DNA of 64,000 nt from Catellatospora bangladeshensis (GTDB lineage: Bacteria; Actinomycetota; Actinomycetes; Mycobacteriales; Micromonosporaceae): positions 124,001 through 188,000 of the forward strand of contig NZ_BONF01000010.1 in NCBI RefSeq assembly GCF_016862575.1, written 5' to 3'. The stretch's first letter is position 1; every line of letters begins with the position of its first letter. The notes beneath the pieces were generated by a model that worked only from the letters and a program-made list of their open reading frames with translations, was not told where the DNA came from and did not search any database. Positions 27,330 through 51,263 of the stretch are shown here, one piece after another. Position numbers and translations under genes: made by a program.

Positions 27330-28232
27330 TCAGAACGTCTTGTCGCCGATGACCCCGGCCCGCTCCATCTTTCGGACCGCGGGCCAGTAGTCCTGTACGG
27401 CGTAGTGCTGGGTGGAGCGGTTGTCCCAGATCGCGAAGCTGTTCTTGGTCCAGCGCCAGCGCACCTGGTACTCCGGGATCGCCGCCTGGCGGATCAGGTA
27501 GTTGAGCAGCTCGCTGCCGCCGGGGGTGTAGTCGAAGCCGAAGCGCACGCGCTCCGGGGTGTGGAAGTTGGTCAGGTGCGTGGTGAACGCGTTCACGAAC
27601 AGCACCTGCTCGCCGGTCTCCGGGTGGGTGCGCACCACCGGGTGCTCGGCGTCGGGGAAGCGCTCGTGCAGCGCCAGCCGCAGGTCGAGCGGCATGTTGG
27701 CGCCGAAGCTGGCCTCGATGCTGTGCCGGGCGCGCAGCCCCGCGATCCGCGCCTTGACGTCGTCGGGAAGCCGCCGGTACGCCTCGGCCATGTTCACCCA
27801 GATCGTGTCCCCGCCGACCTCCGGCGTCTCGACGCAGCGCAGCACGCAGCCCATGGGCGGCGCCTCGCGCCAGGTCGCGTCGCAGTGGTACGCGTTCTCG
27901 TAGTGCTCGGCCGGGCTGTCCAGGTCCTTGTAGATGCGGACCAGGCCGGGGTGGTCGGGGTCGCTGCCGGCGACCGGGTGGTCCTCCAGCGGTCCGAAGC
28001 GCTCGGCGAGCGCGACGTGCTCGGCGCGGGTGATGTCCTGGTCCCGCAGGAACAGCACCTTGTACCGCAGCAGCAGCGCCTTCAGCTCGGCGAACAGCTC
28101 GCCGTCGCGCGAGGCCTCGGCGAGGCTGACGTTGCGCAGCTCGGCGCCGATGTGCACGGTCAGCGGGTGCACCTCGATCGTGCTCTGCCGCCGCACCGGT
28201 GGGGCCGGCTCCGTATCGTCGATGATCTGCAT
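27330..28232 (-). CDS. TauD/TfdA-family Fe(II)/2-oxoglutarate dioxygenase
   Basis: The 300-residue protein has the iron-binding HxD in AYHCDATWREAPP, the distal His in RSTQHYAVQDY and the 2-oxoglutarate-binding Arg region following it, plus LFLRDQDITRAEHVALAERFG and GGDTIWVNM blocks of the TauD family. It would hydroxylate an aliphatic or sulfonated substrate. The gene lies 26 nt before the BKACE gene in the same transcript, so hydroxylation next to a carboxylate could prepare the substrate for oxidation and cleavage. Confidence 0.9.
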   Translation of the reverse strand: MQIIDDTEPAPPVRRQSTIEVHPLTVHIGAELRNVSLAEASRDGELFAELKALLLRYKVLFLRDQDITRAEHVALAERFGPLEDHPVAGSDPDHPGLVRIYKDLDSPAEHYENAYHCDATWREAPPMGCVLRCVETPEVGGDTIWVNMAEAYRRLPDDVKARIAGLRARHSIEASFGANMPLDLRLALHERFPDAEHPVVRTHPETGEQVLFVNAFTTHLTNFHTPERVRFGFDYTPGGSELLNYLIRQAAIPEYQVRWRWTKNSFAIWDNRSTQHYAVQDYWPAVRKMERAGVIGDKTF

Positions 28233-28274
28233 GGACCTCTCCTCACTGTCTGATCGGCTGGGGGTGGTGCGGCG

Positions 28275-29264
28275 TCAGCGGCCGGCGGATTCCAGGTGGA
28301 AGACCGAGGAGCCGATGCTGCGGCCGGATTCGAGATCGTGGTGGGCGCGCACCGCGTCCTCCAGGGCGTACCGCTGGTTGATCTCGATCTTGATGCGCCC
28401 GGCGGCGACGTGGCTGAACAGCTCCTCGGCCAGCTCGGCGCGCTCGGCCGGGTCGGCGATGTAGTCGGCCAGCGCGGGCCGGGTGACGAACAGCGAGCCC
28501 TTGATCGCCAGCTGCATGGCGTCGATCGGGGGCACCGCGCCGGACGCGGTGCCGAAGCACACCAGCAGCCCGCGCCGCCGCAGCGAGTCCAGCGAGCGCT
28601 GGAAGGTGGTCGCGCCGATGCTGTCGTACACGACCGGCACCCCGGCCCCGCCGGTCAGCTCGCGTACCCGCGCGGCGACGTCCTCCCGGGGGTAGACGAT
28701 GGTGTGCGTGCACCCGTGGGCCTTGGCGACCTCGGCCTTCTCGTCGGTCGACACGGTGCCGATCACGTCGATGCCGAGCAGGCGGGCCCACTGGGTGAAG
28801 ATCAGGCCGACCCCGCCCGCGGCGGCGTGCAGCAGCACGGTGTCGCCCGGGGCGAGCGGCGCGATCCGGCGCAGCAGGTAAGCCGAGGTCAGGCCGCGCA
28901 TCGTCATGGCCGCGGCGGTCTCGCAGGCGATCGCGTCCGGCAGCTTGATCAGCGGCGCGACGTCCATCACCCGCTCGGTGCTGTACGCGCCCAGCGGGCT
29001 GCCGGTGTAGGTGACCCGGTCGCCCACGGCGAACCCGTCGACCCCCGCGCCGACCTCCTCGATCACACCCGCGGCCTCGACGCCGAGCCCTGCCGGCAGC
29101 GCGCTCGGGTAGAGGCCGCTGCGGAAGTAGGTGTCGGCGAAGTTCAGCCCCACCGCGAGGTGGCGTACCCGGACCTGGCCCGGCCCGGGCGCGCCGACCT
29201 CGACCGCCTCCCAGCGCATCACCTCGGGTGCGCCGTGCTGGTGGAAACGGACGGCCTTCGCCAT
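28275..29264 (-). CDS. zinc-independent MDR oxidoreductase (quinone oxidoreductase-like)
   Basis: The 329-residue protein is a medium-chain dehydrogenase of the QOR type: MAKAVRFHQHGAPEVMRWE, GLNFADTYFRSGLYP, GVEAAGVIEEVGAGV and the NADP-binding HAAAGGVGLIFTQWA. The structural-zinc cysteines are absent. It either reduces a quinone or enone or oxidises/reduces a pathway intermediate. ATG 29264 with GGGAG 6 nt upstream is the first gene of the leftward catabolic operon and diverges from the AraC regulator. Confidence 0.88.
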   Translation of the reverse strand: MAKAVRFHQHGAPEVMRWEAVEVGAPGPGQVRVRHLAVGLNFADTYFRSGLYPSALPAGLGVEAAGVIEEVGAGVDGFAVGDRVTYTGSPLGAYSTERVMDVAPLIKLPDAIACETAAAMTMRGLTSAYLLRRIAPLAPGDTVLLHAAAGGVGLIFTQWARLLGIDVIGTVSTDEKAEVAKAHGCTHTIVYPREDVAARVRELTGGAGVPVVYDSIGATTFQRSLDSLRRRGLLVCFGTASGAVPPIDAMQLAIKGSLFVTRPALADYIADPAERAELAEELFSHVAAGRIKIEINQRYALEDAVRAHHDLESGRSIGSSVFHLESAGR

Positions 29265-29434
29265 GATCGGCTCCCGGAGGGTCGGGGGCCGGTTCAGGCC
29301 CCGATGCCTTGCCGGGCGCCCCGTGCCGCCCGGCCTACCTGCTGTGATGGCGGCAACAGTAGGCGTGAGCGGGGCCACATGCTATACATCGTGGGACAGC
29401 TTTCTTACCCCTACGGGACATTCGGGAGCCGGTT

Positions 29435-30460
29435 TTGGGCCCTTCTCTCCGCTATGCGTCGCTGAGCGGTTATCTGGAGCTGTCCCAGTCGCTCGGCCTC
29501 GACCCGGCCGAGCTGATGCACGGCGTCGGTCTCGACGTGATGGACCTGGCCCAGCCCGACAAGTGGGTGCCCGCGGGACGGGTCGCCCGGCTGCTCGAAC
29601 TGTCCGCCCGCGAGTCCAGCCATGACGACTTCGGCCTGCGCCTGGCCGAATACCGGCGCGCCTCGACCATCGGGCCGCTCAGCCTGGTGCTGCGCGCCGA
29701 GCCGACCCTGCGCAGCGGGCTCGACCTGCTGATCCGCTACGAGCACAGCTACAACGAGGCCATCCGCATCCGGCTGACCGAGTCCAACGGCCTGGCCACC
29801 CTCCGCACCTGGTTCGAGTTCGGCGAGCCCGCACCCTCCCGCCAGGCGGAGGAGCTGGCCGTCGCGGTGCTGTACGCCATCCTGCGCCAGTTCCTCGGCG
29901 CGCAGTGGCAGCCGCTGGCGGTGTGCTTCGCCCACCCGGCGCCCGCGGTCCTCGATACGCACACCCGGCTGCTCGGCGGCCGGCTGCAGTTCGGGCACGG
30001 GTTCAGCGGCCTGGTCCTCTACTCCCGCGACCTCGACGCGCCGAACCCGGCCGCCGACCCGGCCGCCCGTGCGAACACGCCCGAGCTGCTCCGGACGCTG
30101 GCCGCGCCGCGGGGCGCGTCCACCGCCGACCGGGTACGGGAGATGGTCGAGGTGCTGCTGCCCACCGGGCGGTGCGCCGCCGACGAGGTGGCCCGCGCGA
30201 TGGGCGTGGACCGCCGCACCCTGCACCGCCACCTGGCCACGGGTGGCGAGACGTTCACGTCCATCGTGGACGCCACCCGCGCCGGGCTGGCCGAGCGTTA
30301 CCTGTCCAACGACCGCTACCGGCTGACCGAGATCTCCGAGCTGCTCGGCTTCGCCGCGCCGAGCGCGTTCTCGCGCTGGTTCCGCCTCCAGTTCGGCGAC
30401 AGCCCCAGCGGCTGGCGCCGCCGCCGCTCCGACCTGTCCCCGGCCGGCACCACCGGCTGA
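29435..30460 (+). CDS. AraC-family regulator with arabinose-operon-regulator-like N-terminal domain
   Basis: The 341-residue protein has the N-terminal sensor domain seen in OruR/ArgR-like AraC proteins (SLSGYLELSQSLGLDPAELM, FGLRLAEYRRASTIGPLSL) and a C-terminal double HTH (MGVDRRTLHRHLAT, LTEISELLGFAAPSAFSRWFR). The TTG start at 29435 has GGGAG 6 nt upstream. It diverges from the catabolic operon across about 170 nt that include TATACA at 29383-29388, so it probably regulates that operon in response to its substrate. Confidence 0.88.
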   Translation: MGPSLRYASLSGYLELSQSLGLDPAELMHGVGLDVMDLAQPDKWVPAGRVARLLELSARESSHDDFGLRLAEYRRASTIGPLSLVLRAEPTLRSGLDLLIRYEHSYNEAIRIRLTESNGLATLRTWFEFGEPAPSRQAEELAVAVLYAILRQFLGAQWQPLAVCFAHPAPAVLDTHTRLLGGRLQFGHGFSGLVLYSRDLDAPNPAADPAARANTPELLRTLAAPRGASTADRVREMVEVLLPTGRCAADEVARAMGVDRRTLHRHLATGGETFTSIVDATRAGLAERYLSNDRYRLTEISELLGFAAPSAFSRWFRLQFGDSPSGWRRRRSDLSPAGTTG

Positions 30461-30471
30461 GCCCGGCCGGT

Positions 30472-30540
30472 GGAAGATCGGCGTCTCGTGTCAGAAAGTG
30501 CAGTCCAGCACTGCATTTCGACACGAGACACCGATCTTCC
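30472..30540. repeat. 61-bp palindrome, copy C, with extended stem (convergent terminator)
   Basis: The GATC-to-GATC core (30476-30536) is 61 bp, the same length as copies A and B, and extends by four further base pairs (GGAA/TTCC) outward. The arms read GATCGGCGTCTCGTGTC and its complement with one mismatch, and the centre forms an inner hairpin around CCAG. It lies between the convergent AraC gene and the mbtH-like gene, so it can terminate both transcripts. Confidence 0.85.
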
Positions 30541-30575
30541 CCCAATCCGCAGACTCCACCGAAGCCAGACTCTGA

Positions 30576-30787
30576 TCAGGCCGTGGCGTCCATGCGCTCG
30601 CGCAGGGTGCGCGGGCGCAGGTCGGTCCAGTGGGCCTCGACGTAGGCCAGGCAGGCGTCGCGGGTGTCCTCGCCGAACACGGTGCGCCAGCCCGCCGGGA
30701 CGGCCGCGAACGCGGGCCACAGCGAGTGCTGGTCCTCGTCGTTGACGAGCACCAGGTAGCGGCCGTCGGCGTCTTCGAACGGGTTGG

Positions 30788-30791
<4 letters not shown>
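30576..30791 (-). CDS. MbtH-like NRPS chaperone
   Basis: The 71-residue protein has the MbtH pattern: [26 protein letters not shown], followed by VPAGW, and [10 protein letters not shown], with the three conserved tryptophans. MbtH-like proteins bind adenylation domains and help their folding and activity. ATG 30791 overlaps the NRPS stop as ATGA, so it is co-translated with the synthetase, which is the only NRPS gene in the window. Confidence 0.95.
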
Positions 30792-46678
<15,887 letters not shown>

Positions 46679-46834
46679 GGGAGACACCTTTCGGGGGTGG
46701 TGCGGGCGGCGCGATGGGGCGGTGCGGGGCGGGACGGCTCAGCCGAGCGGCCACAAACGACGGTGGCGCACGGGTCCGGTGTGCGGCGACACGGCGGGCA
46801 TGGTTCCCCTCGGCGAAGGCAAGGGCTGAGCAGG

Positions 46835-46863
46835 ATGGTAAAGTAAGGCTAACCTAATTTCAA
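46835..46863 (-). promoter_or_regulatory. NRPS promoter with embedded iron box
   Basis: On the minus strand a -35-like TTGAAA (46863-46858) and a -10-like TACCAT (46840-46835) are separated by exactly 17 nt. The spacer contains most of an iron box at 46839-46857; read on the plus strand it is TAAAGTAAGGCTAACCTAA, 16 of 19 matches to the IdeR/DtxR consensus. This geometry would let iron-bound IdeR/DmdR exclude RNA polymerase. About 155 nt of leader follow before GTG 46678. The rest of the 46688-46993 gap holds only the chitinase terminator. Confidence 0.8.
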
Positions 46864-46943
46864 GATTCGCGGCTTTTGCGCAGGTCAGCGGCTTTTCTCA
46901 CGACCATCGATCCGCGATGGTCACCCCGAGGCGATCGCGCACA

Positions 46944-46982
46944 AACGGAAACCGGGGCCCGCCGCGGATCGGCGAGCCCCGG
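46944..46982 (-). terminator. intrinsic-type terminator after the chitinase gene
   Basis: On the minus strand a 13-bp stem (CCGGGGCTCGCCG with CGGCGGGCCCCGG, one G-U pair) is followed by TTTCCGTTT. It starts about 12 nt after the chitinase stop and separates that gene from the NRPS promoter. Confidence 0.7.
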
Positions 46983-46993
46983 GGACCGGTGGT

Positions 46994-48073
46994 TCAGCAG
47001 TACAGGTTGTTACCGGCGGGCACGCCGAGGATGCCGACGAACTGCTGGTACTTGGTGACGCGGCTCTGCACCTGGGCGGGGTTGCCGCCGTTGCACTCGA
47101 TCGAGCCGTTGATGCTGCGGATCGTCTCACCGAAGCCCGCGCCGTTGACCATCGCGTTGTGCGGGGTCATGGTGCCGGGGCCGTTCTGGGTCATCCAGTA
47201 CCAGATGCCGGTCTTCCAGGCGACCGCGGCGTCGGTCTGCACCAGCCACGGGTTGGTGAGCAGCGGCAGGCCGAGCGCGTTGCCGGCCGCGTTGTAGTTG
47301 AAGTTCCAGCTCAGCTGGATCGGCCCGCGACCGTAGTACGCCGCCTGCCCGGCCGGGCAGCCGTAGGACTGGCTCGCGTCACAGTAGTGCGGGTAGTTCG
47401 CGGTGTTCTGCTCCACGATGTACACCAGACCGCCGGTCTCGTGGTGCACGTTGGCCAGGAACGCCGCGGCCTCCTGGCGCTGCACCGTCGCGCTGCCGGA
47501 CTTGGCGAACGCCGGGTACGCGCTCAGCGCCGCGACCAGGCCGGAGTAGGTGTAGAACGAGTTGCGGCCCGGGAACATCTGGTTGAACTGGGCCTCGGTG
47601 ACCACGAAGCCGCCCGGGTTGGTCGGCGGCGGGCTGCTCGTCGGCGGCGTGCCGGAGCAGTTGTACGGGTCCCAGTACCAGGTGCTGATGATCGGGTCGT
47701 AGCCCGGGTTGTCGTGCTCGGCGATGTAGTACAGGCCGTTGGTGTAGCGCACGATCGCGCCGGTGGCGTACCAGGTGCCGGCGGCCCAGTTCGGGTAGTT
47801 GCAGGTGCCACCGGGCGGCGGGGTGGTGGTGCCGCAGGCGCCGTTGTCCTGCCAGACGCCGGTGGTGCCGGGCGGGGCCTCGTTCTGGGTCCACCACTTG
47901 GCCTGGTAGTTGCGGCCGTTGTGGGAGACCTGCATGCCGCCGGTGTACACGGCCGACGACTGCCAGGGGGTGGCGCACGCCGCGGCCGACGCCGCGGTGC
48001 TGGGCAGGATCGCCATCAGTCCACCCGCGACCGTCAGGGCCACGAGCGCGATGAGGGCGCGCAGTCTCGACAT
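46994..48073 (-). CDS. secreted GH19 chitinase with two chitin-binding modules
   Basis: The 359-residue protein has a Sec signal peptide (cleavage near ASAAA, about residue 32), a first CBM5/12-like module (WQSSAVYTGGMQVSHNGRNY, KWWTQNEAPPG), a second related module (YPNWAAGTWYATGAIVRYTN, STWYWDPYNC), a Pro/Thr linker, and a GH19 catalytic domain from about residue 150. The catalytic Glu lies in NVHHETGGLVY and the conserved YYGRGPIQLSWNFNY follows. It hydrolyses chitin outside the cell with inversion of configuration. The gene stands alone, with a possible regulatory palindrome in its AT-rich upstream region. Confidence 0.93.
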   Translation of the reverse strand: MSRLRALIALVALTVAGGLMAILPSTAASAAACATPWQSSAVYTGGMQVSHNGRNYQAKWWTQNEAPPGTTGVWQDNGACGTTTPPPGGTCNYPNWAAGTWYATGAIVRYTNGLYYIAEHDNPGYDPIISTWYWDPYNCSGTPPTSSPPPTNPGGFVVTEAQFNQMFPGRNSFYTYSGLVAALSAYPAFAKSGSATVQRQEAAAFLANVHHETGGLVYIVEQNTANYPHYCDASQSYGCPAGQAAYYGRGPIQLSWNFNYNAAGNALGLPLLTNPWLVQTDAAVAWKTGIWYWMTQNGPGTMTPHNAMVNGAGFGETIRSINGSIECNGGNPAQVQSRVTKYQQFVGILGVPAGNNLYC

Positions 48074-48156
48074 GGGGGATCACGTCCTTCGGGGGAAGGT
48101 GCTTGCCGGGTCGATGGCTGGCCATTCATCGAGATTGATGGGGAGCGTAACATCTA

Positions 48157-48173
48157 TTCAGAAACTTTACTAA
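48157..48173. promoter_or_regulatory. AT-rich imperfect palindrome upstream of the chitinase
   Basis: TTCAGAAACTTTACTAA is an imperfect inverted repeat in an unusually AT-rich stretch 84 nt before the chitinase start. It resembles the TTAGGAAA-TTTCCTAA type of element that I recall upstream of secreted polysaccharide hydrolases in actinomycetes. A role as operator for carbon-source control is inference. Confidence 0.35.
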
Positions 48174-48203
48174 CAATTCACGCCCTAAATGTACCTGAGG
48201 TTT

Positions 48204-48249
48204 GGAAGGGCACCTTCTACATCGGAAAGCAGTAAGAAGGTGCCCTTCC
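48204..48249. terminator. 46-bp palindrome, copy 1 (after the Gfo/Idh gene)
   Basis: Arms GGAAGGGCACCTTCT and AGAAGGTGCCCTTCC are perfectly complementary over 15 bp with a 16-nt loop. It lies 5 nt beyond the stop codon of the leftward oxidoreductase gene. Two further units of the same length and arm sequence are at 53489-53534 and 57550-57595. Confidence 0.85.
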
Positions 48250-48254
48250 TTCCC

Positions 48255-49307
48255 TCAGGAAGCCCAGGGCATCGGGAGCGGGGCGGGGAAGGAGCTCGTC
48301 ACCTCGACGGGGGTGCCGGACTGCTGGGAGTGGGCGGCGGCGGCGAGGATGTCGACGATGTGGGCGGCGTGCTCGGCCGAGCAGCGGTGCGGGCGGCCGT
48401 CGGCGATCGCGCCGGTGAACTCGGCGATGCCGCGTCCCCAGGGGATGCCCCGGTAGGGCTCGCCGAGCAGCGGGACCGGCTCCGGCGGCAGGCCCGCGCG
48501 GATCTCGGAGTCGAAGTTGGTCCAGTCGGCGATGTGGATCGACCCGCGCTCGCCGTGCAGCTCGATGCCGGACTGGCGGGTGCCCGCGCCGACGTAGAAG
48601 TTCGCGGTCAGGCGCACCGTCGCGCCGGACGCCAGCTCCAGAACGACCAGGGAGAAGTCCGGGGCCTGCGGGGAGAACATCTCGCCGGACAGGGTCACCC
48701 GGTCGGGCTTGAGGATCGTGCCGTACGCCCACACCCGCCGCGCCGGGCCGAGCATCGCGGTCAGCGCCGTCAGCGAGTAGACGCCCACGTCGAACAGCGG
48801 CCCGGCCCGGTACGGGCCCTGCGGCGCCGGATGCCAGGACTCGATCCGGTCGTGGTTGACCTCGGCGTACACGAGCTTGATCGGCCCGACGGCGTCGTCG
48901 CGGATCAGCTTCCAGGCGGTCTGGATGGCCTCGCCCAGGTAGGTGAACGGCGCGCAGCCCAGCCGCAGCCCCAGCGAGGCGGCCAGCTCGACCAGCCCGC
49001 GCGCCTCCTCCGGCGTCGGCGCGAGCGGCTTCTCGCTGAACACGTGCCTGCCCGCGCGCAGCGCCGCCGTGGTCACCGGCACGTGCGCGAACAGCGGAGT
49101 CAGGTTCACCACCACGTCCACGCGATCGTCGGCGAGCAGCTCGTCGAGGCTGCCGTAGATCGGCAGGCCGTGCGCGGCGCCGAACGCGGCCGCGGCTGCC
49201 GGGTCGGCGTCGTGGCCGCCCACGACCTCCAGGCCGGGATAGGTGCGCAGGTCGGTCAGGTAGCCGGCGGCTATGTTGCCGGTCCCGACGATCGCCAGCT
49301 TGGTCAC
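48255..49307 (-). CDS. Gfo/Idh/MocA-family oxidoreductase
   Basis: The 350-residue protein has an N-terminal Rossmann fold (KLAIVGTGNIAAGYLTDL), the conserved EKPLAPTPEEA block with the family Lys, and a GFO/IDH C-terminal domain with FDVGVYSLTALT. It probably oxidises or reduces a sugar or inositol derivative with NAD(P). GTG 49307 overlaps the stop of the upstream ManD-like gene (GTGA), so the two act in one sugar-acid pathway. Substrate unknown. Confidence 0.9.
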   Translation of the reverse strand: MTKLAIVGTGNIAAGYLTDLRTYPGLEVVGGHDADPAAAAAFGAAHGLPIYGSLDELLADDRVDVVVNLTPLFAHVPVTTAALRAGRHVFSEKPLAPTPEEARGLVELAASLGLRLGCAPFTYLGEAIQTAWKLIRDDAVGPIKLVYAEVNHDRIESWHPAPQGPYRAGPLFDVGVYSLTALTAMLGPARRVWAYGTILKPDRVTLSGEMFSPQAPDFSLVVLELASGATVRLTANFYVGAGTRQSGIELHGERGSIHIADWTNFDSEIRAGLPPEPVPLLGEPYRGIPWGRGIAEFTGAIADGRPHRCSAEHAAHIVDILAAAAHSQQSGTPVEVTSSFPAPLPMPWAS

Positions 49308-50581
49308 GGCGCCTCGATCCCCCCGTCGGGCCGGCGCACCCGCGCCGACCACCGCTCGTGCAGGTGCGTGACGGCCGGGTACTTCGCCGCCGCCTTCTCG
49401 TCGACCTCGATACCCCAGCCGGGGGCGTCGTTCGGGTACAGGTAGCCGTTGCGCGGGTCGAGCGTGCCCGGGAACACCTCGCGCACCGGATCGGGCCACA
49501 GGTGGCCCTCCTGGATCGAGAACGCGGGGCTGCTCACGTCCAGCGCCACGTTGCAGGCGGCGCCGATCGGCGACACGTCGGCGGGCGCGTGCCAGGCCGT
49601 GCCGACGCCGGTCAGCTCGCACAGCGCGACCAGCTTGCGGGCCGGGGTCAGGCCGCCGATCGCCGAGATGTGCAGCCGCAGCAGGTCCACCCCGCCCCCG
49701 GCGACCAGCCGGGCCGCGTCGGCGACCGAGGCCACCTGCTCCCCCACCGCGATCGGCATCGGCGCGGCCGCGCGCAGCTCGGGCAGCCGGTCGTACAGCT
49801 CCAGCGGGATCGGGTCCTCCAGGAAGAACAGCCGGTACGGCTCCAGCGCGCGAGCCAGGGCCACCGCCTGCTTCACGGTGAGCCGGTGGTGCACGTCGTG
49901 CATCAGGTTCGGGGTCTCCCCCAGCACCTCGCGCGCCGCCGCGAACAGCTTCGGGGTGTCGCGCAGGTACTGCTGCACGTCCCAGCCGTCCGGGTACGGC
50001 GCGTCCGGGTAGCCGCCCGGGGTGCCGGGTGCGCCGTAGGTGCCCAGTCCCGGGCCGCCAGCCTGCAGGCGCACGTTGCGGTAGCCCGCGTCGAGGATCT
50101 GCTGCGCATCTGCGAGGGCCTGCTCGATGGTCGCGCCGGAGGCGTGCAGGTAGGTGTCGGCGGCGGCGCGGACCCGGCCGCCGAGCAGCTCGTACACCGG
50201 CATCCCGGCGCGCTTGCCCGCGATGTCCCACAGCGCCTGGTCCACGCCGGACAGTGCGCTGTTGAGCACCGGGCCGCCGCGCCAGTACGACGACAGGTGC
50301 ACCATGCGGGTGATGTCCTCGATGTCGGCCGGATGCCGCCCGATCAGCATCGGGCCGACGTGCTGGTCGACGGCTGCCACGACGGCGTGGAAGCGCTGCG
50401 TGAACGTGGCGCAGCCGAAGCCGTACAGCCCCGGGTCGCTGGTGTCGACGCGCACCACCACCAGCGGCAGCCCTTCGGGCGCGGTGACGATCGCGCGTAC
50501 GCCGGTGATGCGCAGCCCGTCCCGCGCAGGCCACGGCGCCTGCGTCTCCGGCATGACGGCCGGAGCTCGCTCCTCTGACAT
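49304..50581 (-). CDS. enolase-superfamily dehydratase (mannonate dehydratase/RspA-like)
   Basis: The 425-residue protein has the enolase-superfamily capping domain and barrel: ALWDIAGKRAGMPVYELLGG, the metal-ligand region NLMHDVHHRLT, FFLEDPIPLE and IAVGEQVAS, and the WHAPADVSPIGAACNVALD block typical of ManD/RspA. Members dehydrate D-mannonate or related sugar acids, with many low-activity relatives. ATG 50581 has AAGGA 6 nt upstream. It is the first gene of a two-gene operon with the Gfo/Idh oxidoreductase. Confidence 0.9.
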   Translation of the reverse strand: MSEERAPAVMPETQAPWPARDGLRITGVRAIVTAPEGLPLVVVRVDTSDPGLYGFGCATFTQRFHAVVAAVDQHVGPMLIGRHPADIEDITRMVHLSSYWRGGPVLNSALSGVDQALWDIAGKRAGMPVYELLGGRVRAAADTYLHASGATIEQALADAQQILDAGYRNVRLQAGGPGLGTYGAPGTPGGYPDAPYPDGWDVQQYLRDTPKLFAAAREVLGETPNLMHDVHHRLTVKQAVALARALEPYRLFFLEDPIPLELYDRLPELRAAAPMPIAVGEQVASVADAARLVAGGGVDLLRLHISAIGGLTPARKLVALCELTGVGTAWHAPADVSPIGAACNVALDVSSPAFSIQEGHLWPDPVREVFPGTLDPRNGYLYPNDAPGWGIEVDEKAAAKYPAVTHLHERWSARVRRPDGGIEAP

Positions 50582-50837
50582 TGACTGTCCTTCGTCGTGT
50601 CGGTCACCGGAGCGGGAGCGGCCGCGGTTCCGGCAGGATCATCGCGACCCTACCCGGATCGGCTCCTTCCGCAAGATCGGGCCATCGGGCGCGGTATCAC
50701 CCGTTCGAGTAGAACAGCAGGTCACGATTCGGGATGGCACGCCTTTCGATGCGGCGTAACCGACTTAGTCGATGCAGAATGGTGGGCGACGGACGCCCGG
50801 CATCCCGCCGAGCGGACACCTCCTGGGGAGGAGACGA

Positions 50838-51248
50838 GTGAAGTTGACCCTGCGCCAGCGTGTCGATCTGCTCGAAGCAGCTCATTACGACACCCGCCGG
50901 CGGCAGATCGAGGCAGAGGACCAGACCGCGCTGCTCCGCGGCGCGATCAACGAGTTCTCGGCCGACCTGCGCGCCCACCGGCAGGAATGCACCGAACGGT
51001 TCAACCAGATCGACCAGCGGTTCGACGGCATCGACCAGCGGTTCGACCGCATCGACCAGCGGTTCGATCGCATGGACCAGCGCCTGGACGGCATGGACCA
51101 GCGATTCGACGGCATGGACAAGCAGTTCAATGGTGTCGACCAGCGGTTTGAGGGAATCGAGGGGATGCTGCGGCAGATCCTCACCGTGGTCACGCTGCAG
51201 GCAGGGCCGGAGGTGGCGAGACAGGGCGTCGCCACCCCGGCGAGCTGA
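50838..51248 (+). CDS. small coiled-coil protein with seven heptads
   Basis: The 136-residue protein is almost wholly helical. Residues 58-106 consist of seven consecutive heptads of the form IDQRFDG/IDQRFDR/MDQRFDG, encoded by 21-bp repeats (51009-51155), which should form a parallel coiled coil. No catalytic motif or membrane helix is seen; the C-terminus is RQILTVVTLQAGPEVARQG. Function unknown; oligomerisation or scaffold role is likely. GTG 50838 has GGAGGAG 5 nt upstream, better than ATG 50772. The SET-domain gene follows after 15 nt, so the two may be co-transcribed. Confidence 0.78.
   Translation: MKLTLRQRVDLLEAAHYDTRRRQIEAEDQTALLRGAINEFSADLRAHRQECTERFNQIDQRFDGIDQRFDRIDQRFDRMDQRLDGMDQRFDGMDKQFNGVDQRFEGIEGMLRQILTVVTLQAGPEVARQGVATPAS
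51009..51155 (+). repeat. 21-bp repeats encoding coiled-coil heptads
   Basis: Seven head-to-tail 21-bp units, the first three nearly identical (ATCGACCAGCGGTTCGAC plus a Gly or Arg codon), the later ones diverged. Each codes for one heptad, so unit gain or loss would lengthen or shorten the coil without frameshift. Confidence 0.9.
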
Positions 51249-51263
51249 CCTGCGGCGTACGCG

